Part shown: in pieces, positions 27,576 through 36,715 of the stretch
Layout: every line of letters begins with the position of its first letter
How positions within the stretch are numbered: the stretch's first letter is position 1
NCBI GenBank assembly: GCA_965219015.1
Contig: CBDCNH010000011.1
Location: forward strand, 682,001-746,000
Length of the DNA: 64,000 bases
Direction: 5' to 3'
Source of the DNA: CBDCNH01 sp965219015
GTDB lineage: Bacteria > Pseudomonadota > Alphaproteobacteria > Rhodobacterales > Rhodobacteraceae
Program-made: the position numbers and the translations under genes
Notes under the pieces: generated by a model
Databases searched by the model: none
What the model was told of the DNA's origin: nothing
Seen by the model: only the letters and a program-made list of their open reading frames with translations

Positions 27576-28399
27576 TGTGTCTCGACGTGATCCAGCACTA
27601 CGGCCTGCGCTCGCTCGGGATGGGCGAGCGGCTCCTGCCCCGCACCGACTTCACCTTTTGCGACCAGGCGGTGCTGATCGGCTCGGGGCTGATCTGGAAC
27701 GTGTACTACGGCGCGCTGTCGCTGGTGCTCGGCTTCTTCGCCGCGACGCTCCTCGCGCTCGGCAAGAACGCGCGCAGCCCGTGGGCGCGCAAGCCCTCGG
27801 AATGGTTCATCTTCGTGTTCCGCGGCTCGCCGCTCTTCATCCAGTTCTTCTTCGCCTACGAGGCGTTCGTGCTGATCCCCGAGCACGGGGTCACGTTCCT
27901 CGGGATCACGCTCGACACGGGGATGCTGAGCCGCGCCTGGGCCGGTGCGCTCCTCGTCCTCTTCCTCAACACGGCCGCCTATTCGGGCGAGATCTTCTAC
28001 GGCGCGCTGCGTGCGGTGCCTCGCGGCGACGTGGAGGCGGCCGACGCCTACGGCATCTCCGGGCGGCGGCGCTTCACCCGCATCGTCTGGCCGACGATGC
28101 TGCGCCTCGCCTGGCCCGCCTACACCAACGAGGCGATCTTCCTCTTCCACGCCACCACGCTCGTCTACTTCTCGGGCTTCCCCGCGTGGCAGCAGAAGGG
28201 CGACGCCCTTTACTACGCGAAGTATTTCGCCGACAAGACGTTCAACCCGTTCGTCCCCTACCCGATCGTCGCGGCGTATTTCATCCTCGTGACGCTCGGG
28301 ATCATCACGCTCTTCGGGGTGGCGAACCGCCGGCTCAACCGGCATCTCCCGCGCGAAGGGCGCGCGCGGCTGCGGTTCCGGCCGCAGCTCATCAGGTGA
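27572..28399 (+). CDS. ABC importer permease, HisM/HisQ family (second)
   Basis: A 275-residue partner permease. Features include VPRGDVEAADAYGISGRRRF as the ATPase-contact loop and about five membrane helices. The ATG at 27572 overlaps the preceding stop. A second ATG follows at once and could serve equally. It lies three bases before the first ligase gene, tying transport to catabolism. Confidence 0.9.
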   Translation: MMCLDVIQHYGLRSLGMGERLLPRTDFTFCDQAVLIGSGLIWNVYYGALSLVLGFFAATLLALGKNARSPWARKPSEWFIFVFRGSPLFIQFFFAYEAFVLIPEHGVTFLGITLDTGMLSRAWAGALLVLFLNTAAYSGEIFYGALRAVPRGDVEAADAYGISGRRRFTRIVWPTMLRLAWPAYTNEAIFLFHATTLVYFSGFPAWQQKGDALYYAKYFADKTFNPFVPYPIVAAYFILVTLGIITLFGVANRRLNRHLPREGRARLRFRPQLIR

Positions 28400-28402
28400 G
28401 GC

Positions 28403-29737
28403 ATGAAGAACTGGCTGCGGAAGCATCCCGAGGTCCGCACCATCCGCGTGGCCGCCGCCGACCTCAACGGCCAGGCGCGCGGCAAGCGCATCCCGTCGCG
28501 CTTCGCCGAGAAGGTGGTGACGGAGGGCACGCGGTTCCCGATGTCGGTCCTGAACCTCGACATCTGGGGCGAGGACATCGAGGACAGCCCGCTCCTCTTC
28601 GACACCGGTGACGCCGACGGCGTGCTGCGCCCGACCGAGCGCGGCTTCATCCCGATGCCCTGGCTCGAGGCGCCGACGGCACTCCTGCCGATCTGGATGT
28701 TCCGCGAGGACGGCCGGCCCTACGAGGGCGACCCGCGCCACGCGCTCGCCGCCGTGGTGGCGCGCTACGCCGCCCTTGGGCTCAAGCCCGTCGTCGCCTG
28801 CGAGCTCGAGTTCTTCCTCATCGACGACAGCGGCAAGACGCTGCAGACCGCGCACGCCCCGCGCTCGGGCCGCCGCCGCAAGGCCGCCGAGACGCTGGCG
28901 CTGCGCGCGCTCGACGCGTTCGACACCTTCTTCACCGACCTCTACGACTACTGCGAGCTGATGGACATCCCGGCCGACACCGCGATCTCGGAGGCCGGGC
29001 TCGGGCAGTTCGAGATCAACCTCATGCACGGCGACGACGCGCTGAAGGCCGCCGACGACGCCTGGTTCTTCAAGATGCTGGTGAAGGGCCTCGCGCGCCG
29101 CAACGGCTTCGCCGCGAGCTTCATGGCCAAGCCCTACCCGGACTATACCGGCAACGGGCTCCACACGCACTTCTCCGTCCTCGACCGGCATGGCGACAAC
29201 ATCTTCGCCAACGGCACCGCCGCGGGCACCCCGGCGCTCGGCCACGCCATCGCGGGCTGTCTCGCCGCGATGCCCGCCTCGACGCTCCTCTTCGCGCCCC
29301 ATGCCAACAGCTACGACCGCCTCGTCCCCGACGCACATGCGCCGACCTCGGTGAGCTGGGCCTACGAGAACCGCACCGCCGCGATCCGCGTGCCCTCGGG
29401 CAACCCCGCCGCGCGGCGCATCGAGCACCGCGTCTCGGGCGGCGACGTGAACCCCTACCTGATGATCGCGGGCATCCTCGGTGCTGCCCTCATCGGCCTC
29501 GAGGAGAAGCTCGTGCCGCCGCCGCCGATCACCGGCAACGCCTACGCGCTCGACCTGCCGCAGATCCCGTACACCTGGGACGCCGCCATCGCCGCCTTCG
29601 CGGAGAGCCCGTACATCGCCCGCATCTTCCCCGCCGAGCTCGTCCGCAACTACGTGATGACGAAGAAGCAGGAGCGTCACTACATGGCCGAACTGAGCCC
29701 CGAGGAACAGGCCGAAGTCTACCTCGACACCGTGTGA
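28403..29737 (+). CDS. Glutamine synthetase-like ligase 1 (gamma-glutamylamine synthetase type)
   Basis: A 444-residue member of the glutamine synthetase superfamily, of the PuuA-like branch. It probably joins glutamate's gamma-carboxyl to an amine using ATP. Visible blocks are VVACELEFFLID (metal glutamates), GQFEINLMHGDDALKAADDA, the histidine block in GNGLHTHFSVLD, and RVPSGNPAARRIEHR. The regulatory adenylylation loop of true GlnA is not seen. AGGTGAGG precedes the ATG. A second, divergent ligase lies two genes on, so each may prefer a different substrate. Confidence 0.85.
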   Translation: MKNWLRKHPEVRTIRVAAADLNGQARGKRIPSRFAEKVVTEGTRFPMSVLNLDIWGEDIEDSPLLFDTGDADGVLRPTERGFIPMPWLEAPTALLPIWMFREDGRPYEGDPRHALAAVVARYAALGLKPVVACELEFFLIDDSGKTLQTAHAPRSGRRRKAAETLALRALDAFDTFFTDLYDYCELMDIPADTAISEAGLGQFEINLMHGDDALKAADDAWFFKMLVKGLARRNGFAASFMAKPYPDYTGNGLHTHFSVLDRHGDNIFANGTAAGTPALGHAIAGCLAAMPASTLLFAPHANSYDRLVPDAHAPTSVSWAYENRTAAIRVPSGNPAARRIEHRVSGGDVNPYLMIAGILGAALIGLEEKLVPPPPITGNAYALDLPQIPYTWDAAIAAFAESPYIARIFPAELVRNYVMTKKQERHYMAELSPEEQAEVYLDTV

Positions 29738-29775
29738 CCTCCCATCCCGATCCGCCCGAAACCCGAGACAGCCCC

Positions 29776-30453
29776 ATGCACATTGGCATCCTTCAGACCG
29801 GCCTCGCCCCCGACGACGTGGAGGGGCTCGGCGACTATCCCGACATGTTCGAGCGTCTCCTCGCCGGGCACGGGTTCGCGTTCCGCACCTGGCGCGTCGT
29901 CGAGATGGACTTCCCCGAGGGCCCCGAGGCCGCCGACGGCTGGCTCCTCACCGGCTCGAAGCACGGCGTCTACGAGGACCACCCGTTCATCGCGCCGCTC
30001 GAGGACTTCATCCGCGCGGCCTATGCCAAGCCTGTGCCGATGGTGGGCGTCTGCTTCGGGCACCAGATCATCGCACAGGCGCTCGGCGGGCGCGTCGAGA
30101 AGTTTGCCGGCGGATGGTCGGTCGGCGCGCAGAGCTACGACTTCGGCGGCGAGGCGCTGACCGTCAACGCGTGGCACCAGGACCAGGTCGTCGAGGCGCC
30201 CGCCGACGCCGTGCGCGCGGCATCGAGCCCGTTCTGCGAGAACGCGGCGCTGATCTACGGCGACCGCGCCTTCACCGTGCAGGCGCACCCCGAGTTCGAG
30301 GACGCGTTCGTCGACGGGCTGATCCGCACCCGCGGCGTCGGCGTCGTGCCCGAGGCGCAGCTTGCCAAGGCCGCCGAACGGCTCGGCACGCCGCTCGACT
30401 CCGCCCGCCTCGGCGACCGCATCGCCGCGTTCTTCGAGCGCCCGCGTGACTGA
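29776..30453 (+). CDS. Type 1 glutamine amidotransferase-fold hydrolase
   Basis: A 225-residue class I amidotransferase-like protein. The nucleophile elbow is MVGVCFGHQIIAQALGG near residue 92 and the histidine is in VQAHPEFE. In this operon it most likely hydrolyses a gamma-glutamyl intermediate, the step done by PuuD in E. coli. It belongs to a different branch from the C26 enzyme at 11268. ATG 29776 gives the expected MHIGILQTG start. It overlaps the next gene by eight bases. Confidence 0.84.
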   Translation: MHIGILQTGLAPDDVEGLGDYPDMFERLLAGHGFAFRTWRVVEMDFPEGPEAADGWLLTGSKHGVYEDHPFIAPLEDFIRAAYAKPVPMVGVCFGHQIIAQALGGRVEKFAGGWSVGAQSYDFGGEALTVNAWHQDQVVEAPADAVRAASSPFCENAALIYGDRAFTVQAHPEFEDAFVDGLIRTRGVGVVPEAQLAKAAERLGTPLDSARLGDRIAAFFERPRD

Positions 30454-31801
30454 GTTCGAGGCAAGGCTCCCCGAGGCCGCGCGGGCCTACATCGACGGCC
30501 GCCGGCTCGACGAGGTCGAGTGCATCGTCGCCGACATCGCGGGCGTGGCGCGCGGCAAGGCGATGCCCGCGTCGAAGTTCGCCCGACAGGCGAGCTTCTA
30601 CCTGCCAAACTCGATCTTTTTGCAGACCATCACCGGCGAATGGGCCGACAACCCCACGGGCCTCTTCACCGAGCCCGACATGGTGCTCGTGCCGGACTTC
30701 ACCACCGCCTCCGCCGCACCCTGGACCGCCGACGTGACGCTGCAGGTGATCCACGACGCGGTGGACCAGCAGGGCGCCCCGGTGCCGACGGCCCCGCGGA
30801 ACCTCCTGCGCCGCATCGTCGGGCTCTACCGCGCGCAGGGCTGGGTGCCGATCGTGGCGCCCGAGATGGAGTTCTTCCTCGTCGCGCGGAACCTCGACCC
30901 CGCGCATCCGATCATCCCGCCGATGGGCCGCTCGGGCCGCCGCGCCGCGGGAAAGCAGGCCTACTCGATGTCGGCGGTGGACGAGTATGGCCGCGTCATC
31001 GACGACATCTACGACTTCGCCGAGGCGCAGGGCTTCGAGATCGACGGCATCCTGCAGGAGGGCGGCGCGGGGCAGATCGAGATCAACCTCAACCACGGCG
31101 ACCCCGTGGACCTCGCCGACGAGATCTTCTACTTCAAGCGGCTGATCCGCGAGGCGGCGCTGCGGCACGACTGCTTCGCCACGTTCATGGCCAAGCCCAT
31201 CGAGGGCGAGCCCGGCTCGGCGATGCACATCCACCATTCGGTCGTCGATGCGACGACCGGCGGCAACATCTTCTCCGACCCGAAGGGCGGCGAGACGGGG
31301 GCGTTCCTCCACTTCATCGCGGGGATGCAGACGCACCTGCCCGCGGTGATCGCGCTGCTGGCGCCGTACGTGAACAGCTACCGCCGCTACGTGCCGGACT
31401 TCGCGGCGCCCATCAACCTCGAGTGGGGCCGCGACAACCGCACCACGGGCCTGCGCGTGCCGATCAGCGAGCCCGGCGCGCGGCGGCTCGAGAACCGGCT
31501 CGCGGGGATGGACTGCAACCCTTACCTCGGGCTCGCGGCCTCGCTTGCCTGCGGCTACCTCGGGCTGATGGAGCGCCAGATGCCGCGCCCGGAATGTCTC
31601 GGCGACGCCTACATGGAGGCCGATGCGCTGCCGCTCAACCTTGGCGACGCGCTCGACCTCCTGGCGGCGAGCGCGCCGGTGCAAGAGGTGCTCGGGGCCG
31701 AGTTCTGCTCCGTCTACAACTCGGTGAAGCGCAACGAGTTCACGGAGTTCCTGCAGGTCATCAGCCCGTGGGAGCGCGAGCACCTGCTTCTCAACGTATG
31801 A
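30446..31801 (+). CDS. Glutamine synthetase-like ligase 2 (gamma-glutamylputrescine synthetase type)
   Basis: A 451-residue glutamine synthetase-family enzyme. Blocks include VAPEMEFFLVA, GAGQIEINLNHGDPVDLADE, FMAKPIEGEPGSAMHIHHS and RVPISEPGARRLENR. It is nearer to the characterised gamma-glutamylpolyamine synthetases than ligase 1, judging by the GEPGSAMHIHHS block. The GTG at 30446 is taken because it overlaps the upstream stop by eight bases and places the conserved VECIVADIAGVARGKAMP at about residue 24. It is coupled to the oxidase by ATGA. Confidence 0.85.
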   Translation: MTEFEARLPEAARAYIDGRRLDEVECIVADIAGVARGKAMPASKFARQASFYLPNSIFLQTITGEWADNPTGLFTEPDMVLVPDFTTASAAPWTADVTLQVIHDAVDQQGAPVPTAPRNLLRRIVGLYRAQGWVPIVAPEMEFFLVARNLDPAHPIIPPMGRSGRRAAGKQAYSMSAVDEYGRVIDDIYDFAEAQGFEIDGILQEGGAGQIEINLNHGDPVDLADEIFYFKRLIREAALRHDCFATFMAKPIEGEPGSAMHIHHSVVDATTGGNIFSDPKGGETGAFLHFIAGMQTHLPAVIALLAPYVNSYRRYVPDFAAPINLEWGRDNRTTGLRVPISEPGARRLENRLAGMDCNPYLGLAASLACGYLGLMERQMPRPECLGDAYMEADALPLNLGDALDLLAASAPVQEVLGAEFCSVYNSVKRNEFTEFLQVISPWEREHLLLNV

Positions 31802-33093
31802 ACCTCCTCGACGCGAACGACCGCGCCCTCGCCTATCCGCCGAGCTGGTACGCCGCGACCGCCGACCATTTGCCGCCCTTCGCGCCGCTCGACGGCGACA
31901 CCCGCGCCGACGTCTGCGTCATCGGCGGCGGCTACACCGGGCTTTCGGCGGCGTTGCACCTCGCGGAGGCCGGCGCCGACGTGGTGCTCGTCGAGGCGCA
32001 GCGCGTGGGCTTCGGGGCCTCGGGGCGCAACGGCGGCCAGGTCGGCTCCGGGCAGCGGCTCGGGCAGGACGCGCTCGAGGCGCTGGCCCCGCGCGAGGCG
32101 CATGCGCTGTGGGACATGGGCGAGGACGCCAAGGCGCTCGTCCGCGACCTGATCGCCCGCCATGCCATGCCGGTCGACTGGCGGCCCGGCATCGTCCACG
32201 CCTGCCGGCACGACGCCGAGGTCCGCGCCGACCACGCGCTCGTGGCCAAGCTCGCGCGCGACTACGGCTACGACGCCATCGAGCCGCTCGACCGCGACGG
32301 GCTGCGCGCGCTCGTCGGTTCGGACGCCTACCGCGGCGGCAGCCTCGACCGGGGCGCCGGGCATCTCCATCCCCTGCGCTTCGCCCTCGGCCTCGCCGAG
32401 GCCGCCGCCGCGGCGGGGGCGCTGCTCCACGAAGGCACCCGCGCGCTGCGGCTCGAGACGGGTCCGCGGGTCGTCACCGACCGCGGCACCGTCACCGCCG
32501 ATCACGTCATCCTCGCCGCCAACGGCTACCTCGGCGCGCTCGAACCCGCCGTCGCCGCGCGCGTGATGCCGATCAACAACTTCATCGTCGCGACCGAGAC
32601 GCTGGGCGACCGGGCAACTGGCATACTAGCAGATGAGATTGCCGTCGCCGACAGCCGGTTCGTGGTCAACTACTACCGCCTGACGCCGGACCGGCGGCTC
32701 CTCTTCGGCGGCGGCGAAAGCTACGGGTACCGCTTCCCCGCCGACATCGCCGCCAAGGTGCGCCGCCCGATGACGGAGGTGTTCCCGCAGCTGGCGGAAG
32801 TGGCCATCGACTACGCCTGGGGCGGCACGCTGGCGATCACGCGCTCGCGGCTGCCGTGGTTCGGCCGGCCCGCGCCGGGCGTCATGTCCGCGTCGGGCTA
32901 CTCCGGCCACGGCGTCGCCCTCGCCACCCTCGCGGGGCGCGTCCTCGCCGAGGCGGTGCGCGGCGAGACGGCGGGCTTCGACCTGATGGCCCGGCTTCCG
33001 GCCCCCGCCTTTCCGGGCCGTGGCGCGCTTCGTACGCCGCTCCTCGTGCTCGCGATGACCTGGTTCGCGCTCCGCGACCGGCTCGGCATCTGA
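31798..33093 (+). CDS. puuB: FAD-dependent oxidase, gamma-glutamylputrescine oxidase-like
   Basis: A 431-residue DAO-family flavoenzyme. The FAD dinucleotide motif VCVIGGGYTGLSAALHLAEAG is at about residues 38-58, followed by GFGASGRNGGQ, and the C-terminal FAD contact is SGYSGHGVALATLAG. PuuB-type enzymes oxidise the gamma-glutamyl amine to an aldehyde with release of peroxide and ammonia or amine. It ends the eight-gene unit; no aldehyde dehydrogenase follows, so that step would have to be coded elsewhere. Confidence 0.87.
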   Translation: MNLLDANDRALAYPPSWYAATADHLPPFAPLDGDTRADVCVIGGGYTGLSAALHLAEAGADVVLVEAQRVGFGASGRNGGQVGSGQRLGQDALEALAPREAHALWDMGEDAKALVRDLIARHAMPVDWRPGIVHACRHDAEVRADHALVAKLARDYGYDAIEPLDRDGLRALVGSDAYRGGSLDRGAGHLHPLRFALGLAEAAAAAGALLHEGTRALRLETGPRVVTDRGTVTADHVILAANGYLGALEPAVAARVMPINNFIVATETLGDRATGILADEIAVADSRFVVNYYRLTPDRRLLFGGGESYGYRFPADIAAKVRRPMTEVFPQLAEVAIDYAWGGTLAITRSRLPWFGRPAPGVMSASGYSGHGVALATLAGRVLAEAVRGETAGFDLMARLPAPAFPGRGALRTPLLVLAMTWFALRDRLGI

Positions 33094-33170
33094 CCGCCGG
33101 GCCCGCGCACGGGGATGGCCATTCGGACGCTCGGCGCTTAAGCCGTGAACAAAAGCACCGGGACAGCACC

Positions 33171-34388
33171 ATGACCCTCGCCACCCGCAGCGCCATGCCT
33201 GACCTCACCGAGGCCGAGCCGATCCCCGAGGCCGCCCGCGCCGAGATCGACCGCCTGCTCGCCTCGGGCGACCTCTTCCGCTACACCGCGCCCGCCGATG
33301 CGCCCGCCGCGTGCCTCGAGGCCGAGTTCGCGGAACACCTCGGGAGCCGCTACGCGCTGGCCGTGTCGTCGTGCTCGGCGGCGCTGTTCCTCGCGCTGAA
33401 GGCGCTCGACCTGCCGCGCGGCGCGCGCGTCCTCGTGCCGGCGTTCACCTTCGCAGCCGTCCCGTCGGCGGTCCTCCATGCGGAGTGCACGCCGGTGCTC
33501 TGCGAGGTCGGCCCCGATCTGCGGCTCGACCTCGACGACGTGGCGGCAAAGCTTTCCGGTGCCGGCGCGCTCCTCGTGAGCCACATGCGCGGCCACACGT
33601 CCGACATGGACGCGCTTCTCCGCCTCGCCGCCGACGCGGGCGTGCCCCTCGTCGAGGACGCGGCCCATTCGCTCGGGACCACCTGGGGCGGCCGGCCGAT
33701 CGGCACGCTGGGGCAGGTCGGCTGCTTCTCGTTCCAGTCCTACAAGCTCGTGAACGCGGGCGAAGGCGGGATGCTCGTCACCGACGACCCCGAGATCGCC
33801 GCCCGCGCCATCGTCATGTCGGGCGCCTACGAGCACAACTGGCGCAAGCACAGGCCCGACGACCGCCTCGTCGCCGCGCTTGGCCGCTGGCAGAACGGGC
33901 TGCCGCTCTACAACATGCGGATGCACAACCTCTCGGCCGCGGTGATCCGGCCGCAACTGCCGGAGATCGCCGGCCGGGTCGCGGACGGCCGCCGCAATCA
34001 CGACCGGGTCGCCGCGGCGCTGAACGCAAGTCCGTGGTTCCGCGTGCCGCCGGCGCTCGCGCGCGAGCGGCGGGCACCCGACTCGGTGCAGTTCGTGATC
34101 GACGGCGCCGCCAGCGACGCCGAGGTCGAGGCCTTCATGGCCGAGGCATCGGCGCGCGGCGTCCCCGCGCAGGTGTTCGGCCTCGCCCCCGACAACGCAC
34201 GAGCGTTCTGGAACTGGCATTTTCTGGGGCCTGTCGAGGAGCTGCCGCTGACGCGCGCCATGCTGATGCGGACCGCGGACGTAAGGCTCCCGGCACGGCT
34301 CACCGTGCCCGAATGCGACGGCGTGGCCGGAGCCCTTCTCGATGCCGCCGGGACCGCCTTCGGCCGGCCGCGCGCCTACGGCACCTGA
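33171..34388 (+). CDS. DegT/DnrJ/EryC1-family aminotransferase
   Basis: A 405-residue PLP enzyme of the sugar-aminotransferase (DegT/DnrJ/EryC1) family. The PLP lysine is in SFQSYKLVNAGEGG and the aspartate in PLVEDAAHSLG. Family members aminate keto-sugars for cell-surface or antibiotic sugars, but no sugar or polysaccharide gene is adjacent. It follows the amine operon after 77 bases. The last 13 bases overlap the convergent MATE gene. An amine or amino-acid role cannot be excluded. Confidence 0.85.
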   Translation: MTLATRSAMPDLTEAEPIPEAARAEIDRLLASGDLFRYTAPADAPAACLEAEFAEHLGSRYALAVSSCSAALFLALKALDLPRGARVLVPAFTFAAVPSAVLHAECTPVLCEVGPDLRLDLDDVAAKLSGAGALLVSHMRGHTSDMDALLRLAADAGVPLVEDAAHSLGTTWGGRPIGTLGQVGCFSFQSYKLVNAGEGGMLVTDDPEIAARAIVMSGAYEHNWRKHRPDDRLVAALGRWQNGLPLYNMRMHNLSAAVIRPQLPEIAGRVADGRRNHDRVAAALNASPWFRVPPALARERRAPDSVQFVIDGAASDAEVEAFMAEASARGVPAQVFGLAPDNARAFWNWHFLGPVEELPLTRAMLMRTADVRLPARLTVPECDGVAGALLDAAGTAFGRPRAYGT

Positions 34389-35749
34389 ACGAGCACGCGC
34401 CGCTCTGCCGTGGCGGACACGAACCGCGCCAAGAGCAGCCCCGCCGCCACGATCAGCCCCAGCGCCATGCCGAACCAGAGCCCGACCGGCCCCTGCCCCA
34501 TGCGGATGCCGATCACGTAGCTCGCCGGCACGCCGATGCCCCAATAGCTCACGACCGCGATCAGCATCGGCACCCGCGTGTCCTGCAGCCCGCGCAGGAG
34601 CCCCAGCGCCATCACCTGCCCCGCATCGGCGAAGTGAAAGAGCGCGGCCATCGCCAGGAGCCCGGCCCCGAGCGCCACGATCGCGGGCGCCTCGGGATCG
34701 CCCGCGGCAAGAAAGAGGCCGACGAGGGTGCGCGGCATCGCCAGGAACGCGGCCACCGCCACCAGCGCAAAGGCGGCCGAGAGCCCGAGCGCCATCCACG
34801 CGCCGCGGCGCAGCTCCGCGCGATCGTCCTCGGCGGCCGCCCAGCCCGCGCGCACGGTCGCGGCCTGGCTGAGCCCGACGTGAACCATGAACACGATCGA
34901 CGCGAGCTCCATCGCGATGCCGTGCGCCGCCAACGCCTCCGACCCGATCCAGCCCATCATGATCGCCGTCGCGACGAAGAGCCCGCTCTCGGCGAGCGCC
35001 GTCAGGCCGATCGGCCAGCCGAGCCGGAACACGCGCGAGAAGATCGGCCAGTCGGCGCGCCAGAACCGCACGAAGAGCGTGAACCGCGCCAACGGCCCGC
35101 GCCGACCGGCGTAAACCACGAGGATCGTCACCGCGAGCGTCTGGGTGGCGAGCGTGGCGATGGCCGCACCGCGGACGCCGAGCTCGGGCGCCCCCCAGTG
35201 CCCGAAGATCAGCAGCCAGTTCAGGCAGCCGTTGAGCACCGCGCCCGCGATGGTGGCGAAGAGCACGATGCGGGTATGTCCGAGCGCCGCGAGATGGCTC
35301 CGCAGCACCGCCGCGGCGAGCCCCGGCACAAGCCCCGGCCCGATGATGCGGAGATAGTCCTGCGCCCGCGCGGCCGTCGCGGGCGCCTGCCCGAGGCGCA
35401 CGAACACGGCCTCCGACCACCAGAAGAGCGGCAGCATGGCCAGCGCATAGAGCCCGCCGAGCCAGAGCCCCATCCGAACCGTCTGGCGCACCTCGGCATC
35501 GCGGTGGCGCGCCGCAGCGGTCGCGACGAGCGGCATCACCGCTTGGGAAAAGCCCGTGCCGACGAGGAAAACGACGATGAAGAGCGAGGTGCCGAGCACG
35601 AGCGCGGCGAGCGGCTCGACGCCGTACCAGCCGACCATCACCGTGTCGGTGACATGGAGCGCCACCTGCGCGAGCCCGCTCCCCGCCAGCGGCAGGCCGA
35701 GCGCCAGCACCGCCTTGGCGTGGCTCCGGAGGGACATCGGCGGGGTCAT
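34376..35749 (-). CDS. MATE-family efflux transporter
   Basis: A 457-residue multidrug/toxin extrusion protein with twelve predicted membrane helices in two related halves. VALHVTDTVMVGWYGVEPLA near the N-terminus is the usual MATE opening. It exports cationic drugs or metabolites in exchange for sodium or protons. ATG 35749 or a second ATG at 35737 would both serve; the first is used. The 3' end overlaps the aminotransferase gene tail to tail. Confidence 0.92.
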   Translation of the reverse strand: MTPPMSLRSHAKAVLALGLPLAGSGLAQVALHVTDTVMVGWYGVEPLAALVLGTSLFIVVFLVGTGFSQAVMPLVATAAARHRDAEVRQTVRMGLWLGGLYALAMLPLFWWSEAVFVRLGQAPATAARAQDYLRIIGPGLVPGLAAAVLRSHLAALGHTRIVLFATIAGAVLNGCLNWLLIFGHWGAPELGVRGAAIATLATQTLAVTILVVYAGRRGPLARFTLFVRFWRADWPIFSRVFRLGWPIGLTALAESGLFVATAIMMGWIGSEALAAHGIAMELASIVFMVHVGLSQAATVRAGWAAAEDDRAELRRGAWMALGLSAAFALVAVAAFLAMPRTLVGLFLAAGDPEAPAIVALGAGLLAMAALFHFADAGQVMALGLLRGLQDTRVPMLIAVVSYWGIGVPASYVIGIRMGQGPVGLWFGMALGLIVAAGLLLARFVSATAERRVLVQVP

Positions 35750-35794
35750 GCGGCCCGCACTACTCCGGCCGCACCGCTCCGACAAGGGATGCGC

Positions 35795-36715
35795 TCAGAC
35801 CGCGCCGGCGAAGAGCCTCAGGGCCACGATGGCGATGACGGCGCCGGCGGCGGTCTCGACGACGGGCAGCGCGCGCATGAGCCGGGCCGCGCCGCGACCC
35901 GTGGCGATCCCGGCGCCGCGGCGCGCGGACACCGCGAGGAGCGCTGCCGCCACCGTGACGCTCGCGGTGCCGAGCCCCATCGCGTAGGTGCCCGCGATGC
36001 CGGCGGCGAAAATGCCCATGCGCCAGGTGAGGATCAACAGGAAGATCGCGCCGGTGCAGGGCCGGATCGCCACGCTGCCGATGAGGAGCGCCGCCTCGCG
36101 GAGCGTGCCCGCCCGCGCCGCCGCCCCGGGCTCCGGGCCGTGCGCGCAGTGCGGGCCGTGGACGTGCGGGCCTTGGACGTGCGGGCCTTGGAGGTGCGGG
36201 CCTTGGACGTGATGCCGCTGCGCCAGCCGCCGCATTCCCCGCAGGACGAGCCAGAACCCGACACCCGCGATGGCGATGTCGCTCACGGGCGCAAGCACGC
36301 TCTCGGCGAGCCCCACCATCGCCTCGCGTCCGAGCCCGAGGACCAGCACGCCCGCGGAGACGAGCGCCACCGCTGCCGTCGCCTGCGCCAGCCCCGCCGC
36401 GGCCGCGATCGTTGCGAGCCGCCGCGCCGCGACCGCGCGCGCCACCCCGTAGCCGCCGATCAGCACCTTGCCGTGCCCCGGCCCCGCCGCGTGGCACACG
36501 CCGTAGCCGAAAGCGAGCCCGAGCAGCGACCATACCGCCCATGCATCGCCGGCCCGCAGCCGCCGCAACGCGCCCGCAAGCGCATTCTGGAACGCGCGCT
36601 GCCCCTCCACGGCCGCCGCCGCCACCCAGTCGAGCCCGCCGCCGAGCCACAGGACGGCGATGAGCACCGCAACCGCTCCCGTCACCACGATGAGCGCGCG
36701 CGTCAGCCCTTGCAC
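35795..36715 (-). CDS. NicO/RcnA-type nickel/cobalt transporter with histidine repeat loop
   Basis: A 306-residue membrane protein of the nickel/cobalt NicO family. The signature CHAAGPGHGKVLIGGYGVAR is at about residue 74, with six or seven helices around it. Between two helices (about residues 167-192) lies a histidine-rich cytoplasmic loop of repeated QGPH units, coded by four 15-bp DNA repeats; such loops bind metal in RcnA relatives. The GTG start overlaps the DUF1007 stop by 13 bases, a pairing seen for this family. Export of nickel or cobalt is likely; direction is inferred. Confidence 0.85.
   Translation of the reverse strand: MQGLTRALIVVTGAVAVLIAVLWLGGGLDWVAAAAVEGQRAFQNALAGALRRLRAGDAWAVWSLLGLAFGYGVCHAAGPGHGKVLIGGYGVARAVAARRLATIAAAAGLAQATAAVALVSAGVLVLGLGREAMVGLAESVLAPVSDIAIAGVGFWLVLRGMRRLAQRHHVQGPHLQGPHVQGPHVHGPHCAHGPEPGAAARAGTLREAALLIGSVAIRPCTGAIFLLILTWRMGIFAAGIAGTYAMGLGTASVTVAAALLAVSARRGAGIATGRGAARLMRALPVVETAAGAVIAIVALRLFAGAV
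36151..36210. repeat. Four 15-bp units in the NicO histidine loop
   Basis: Four contiguous units of GCGGGCCTTGGACGT (plus-strand sense, with one-base variants) code on the minus strand for HVQGP/HLQGP/HVHGP repeats. The number of metal-binding histidines can change by slippage without frame loss. Confidence 0.9.

Noticed and set aside
32600..32650. Slightly AT-richer patch inside the puuB-like gene as a possible insertion scar
   Set aside because: The protein remains in frame with family residues on both sides, so no insertion is needed.
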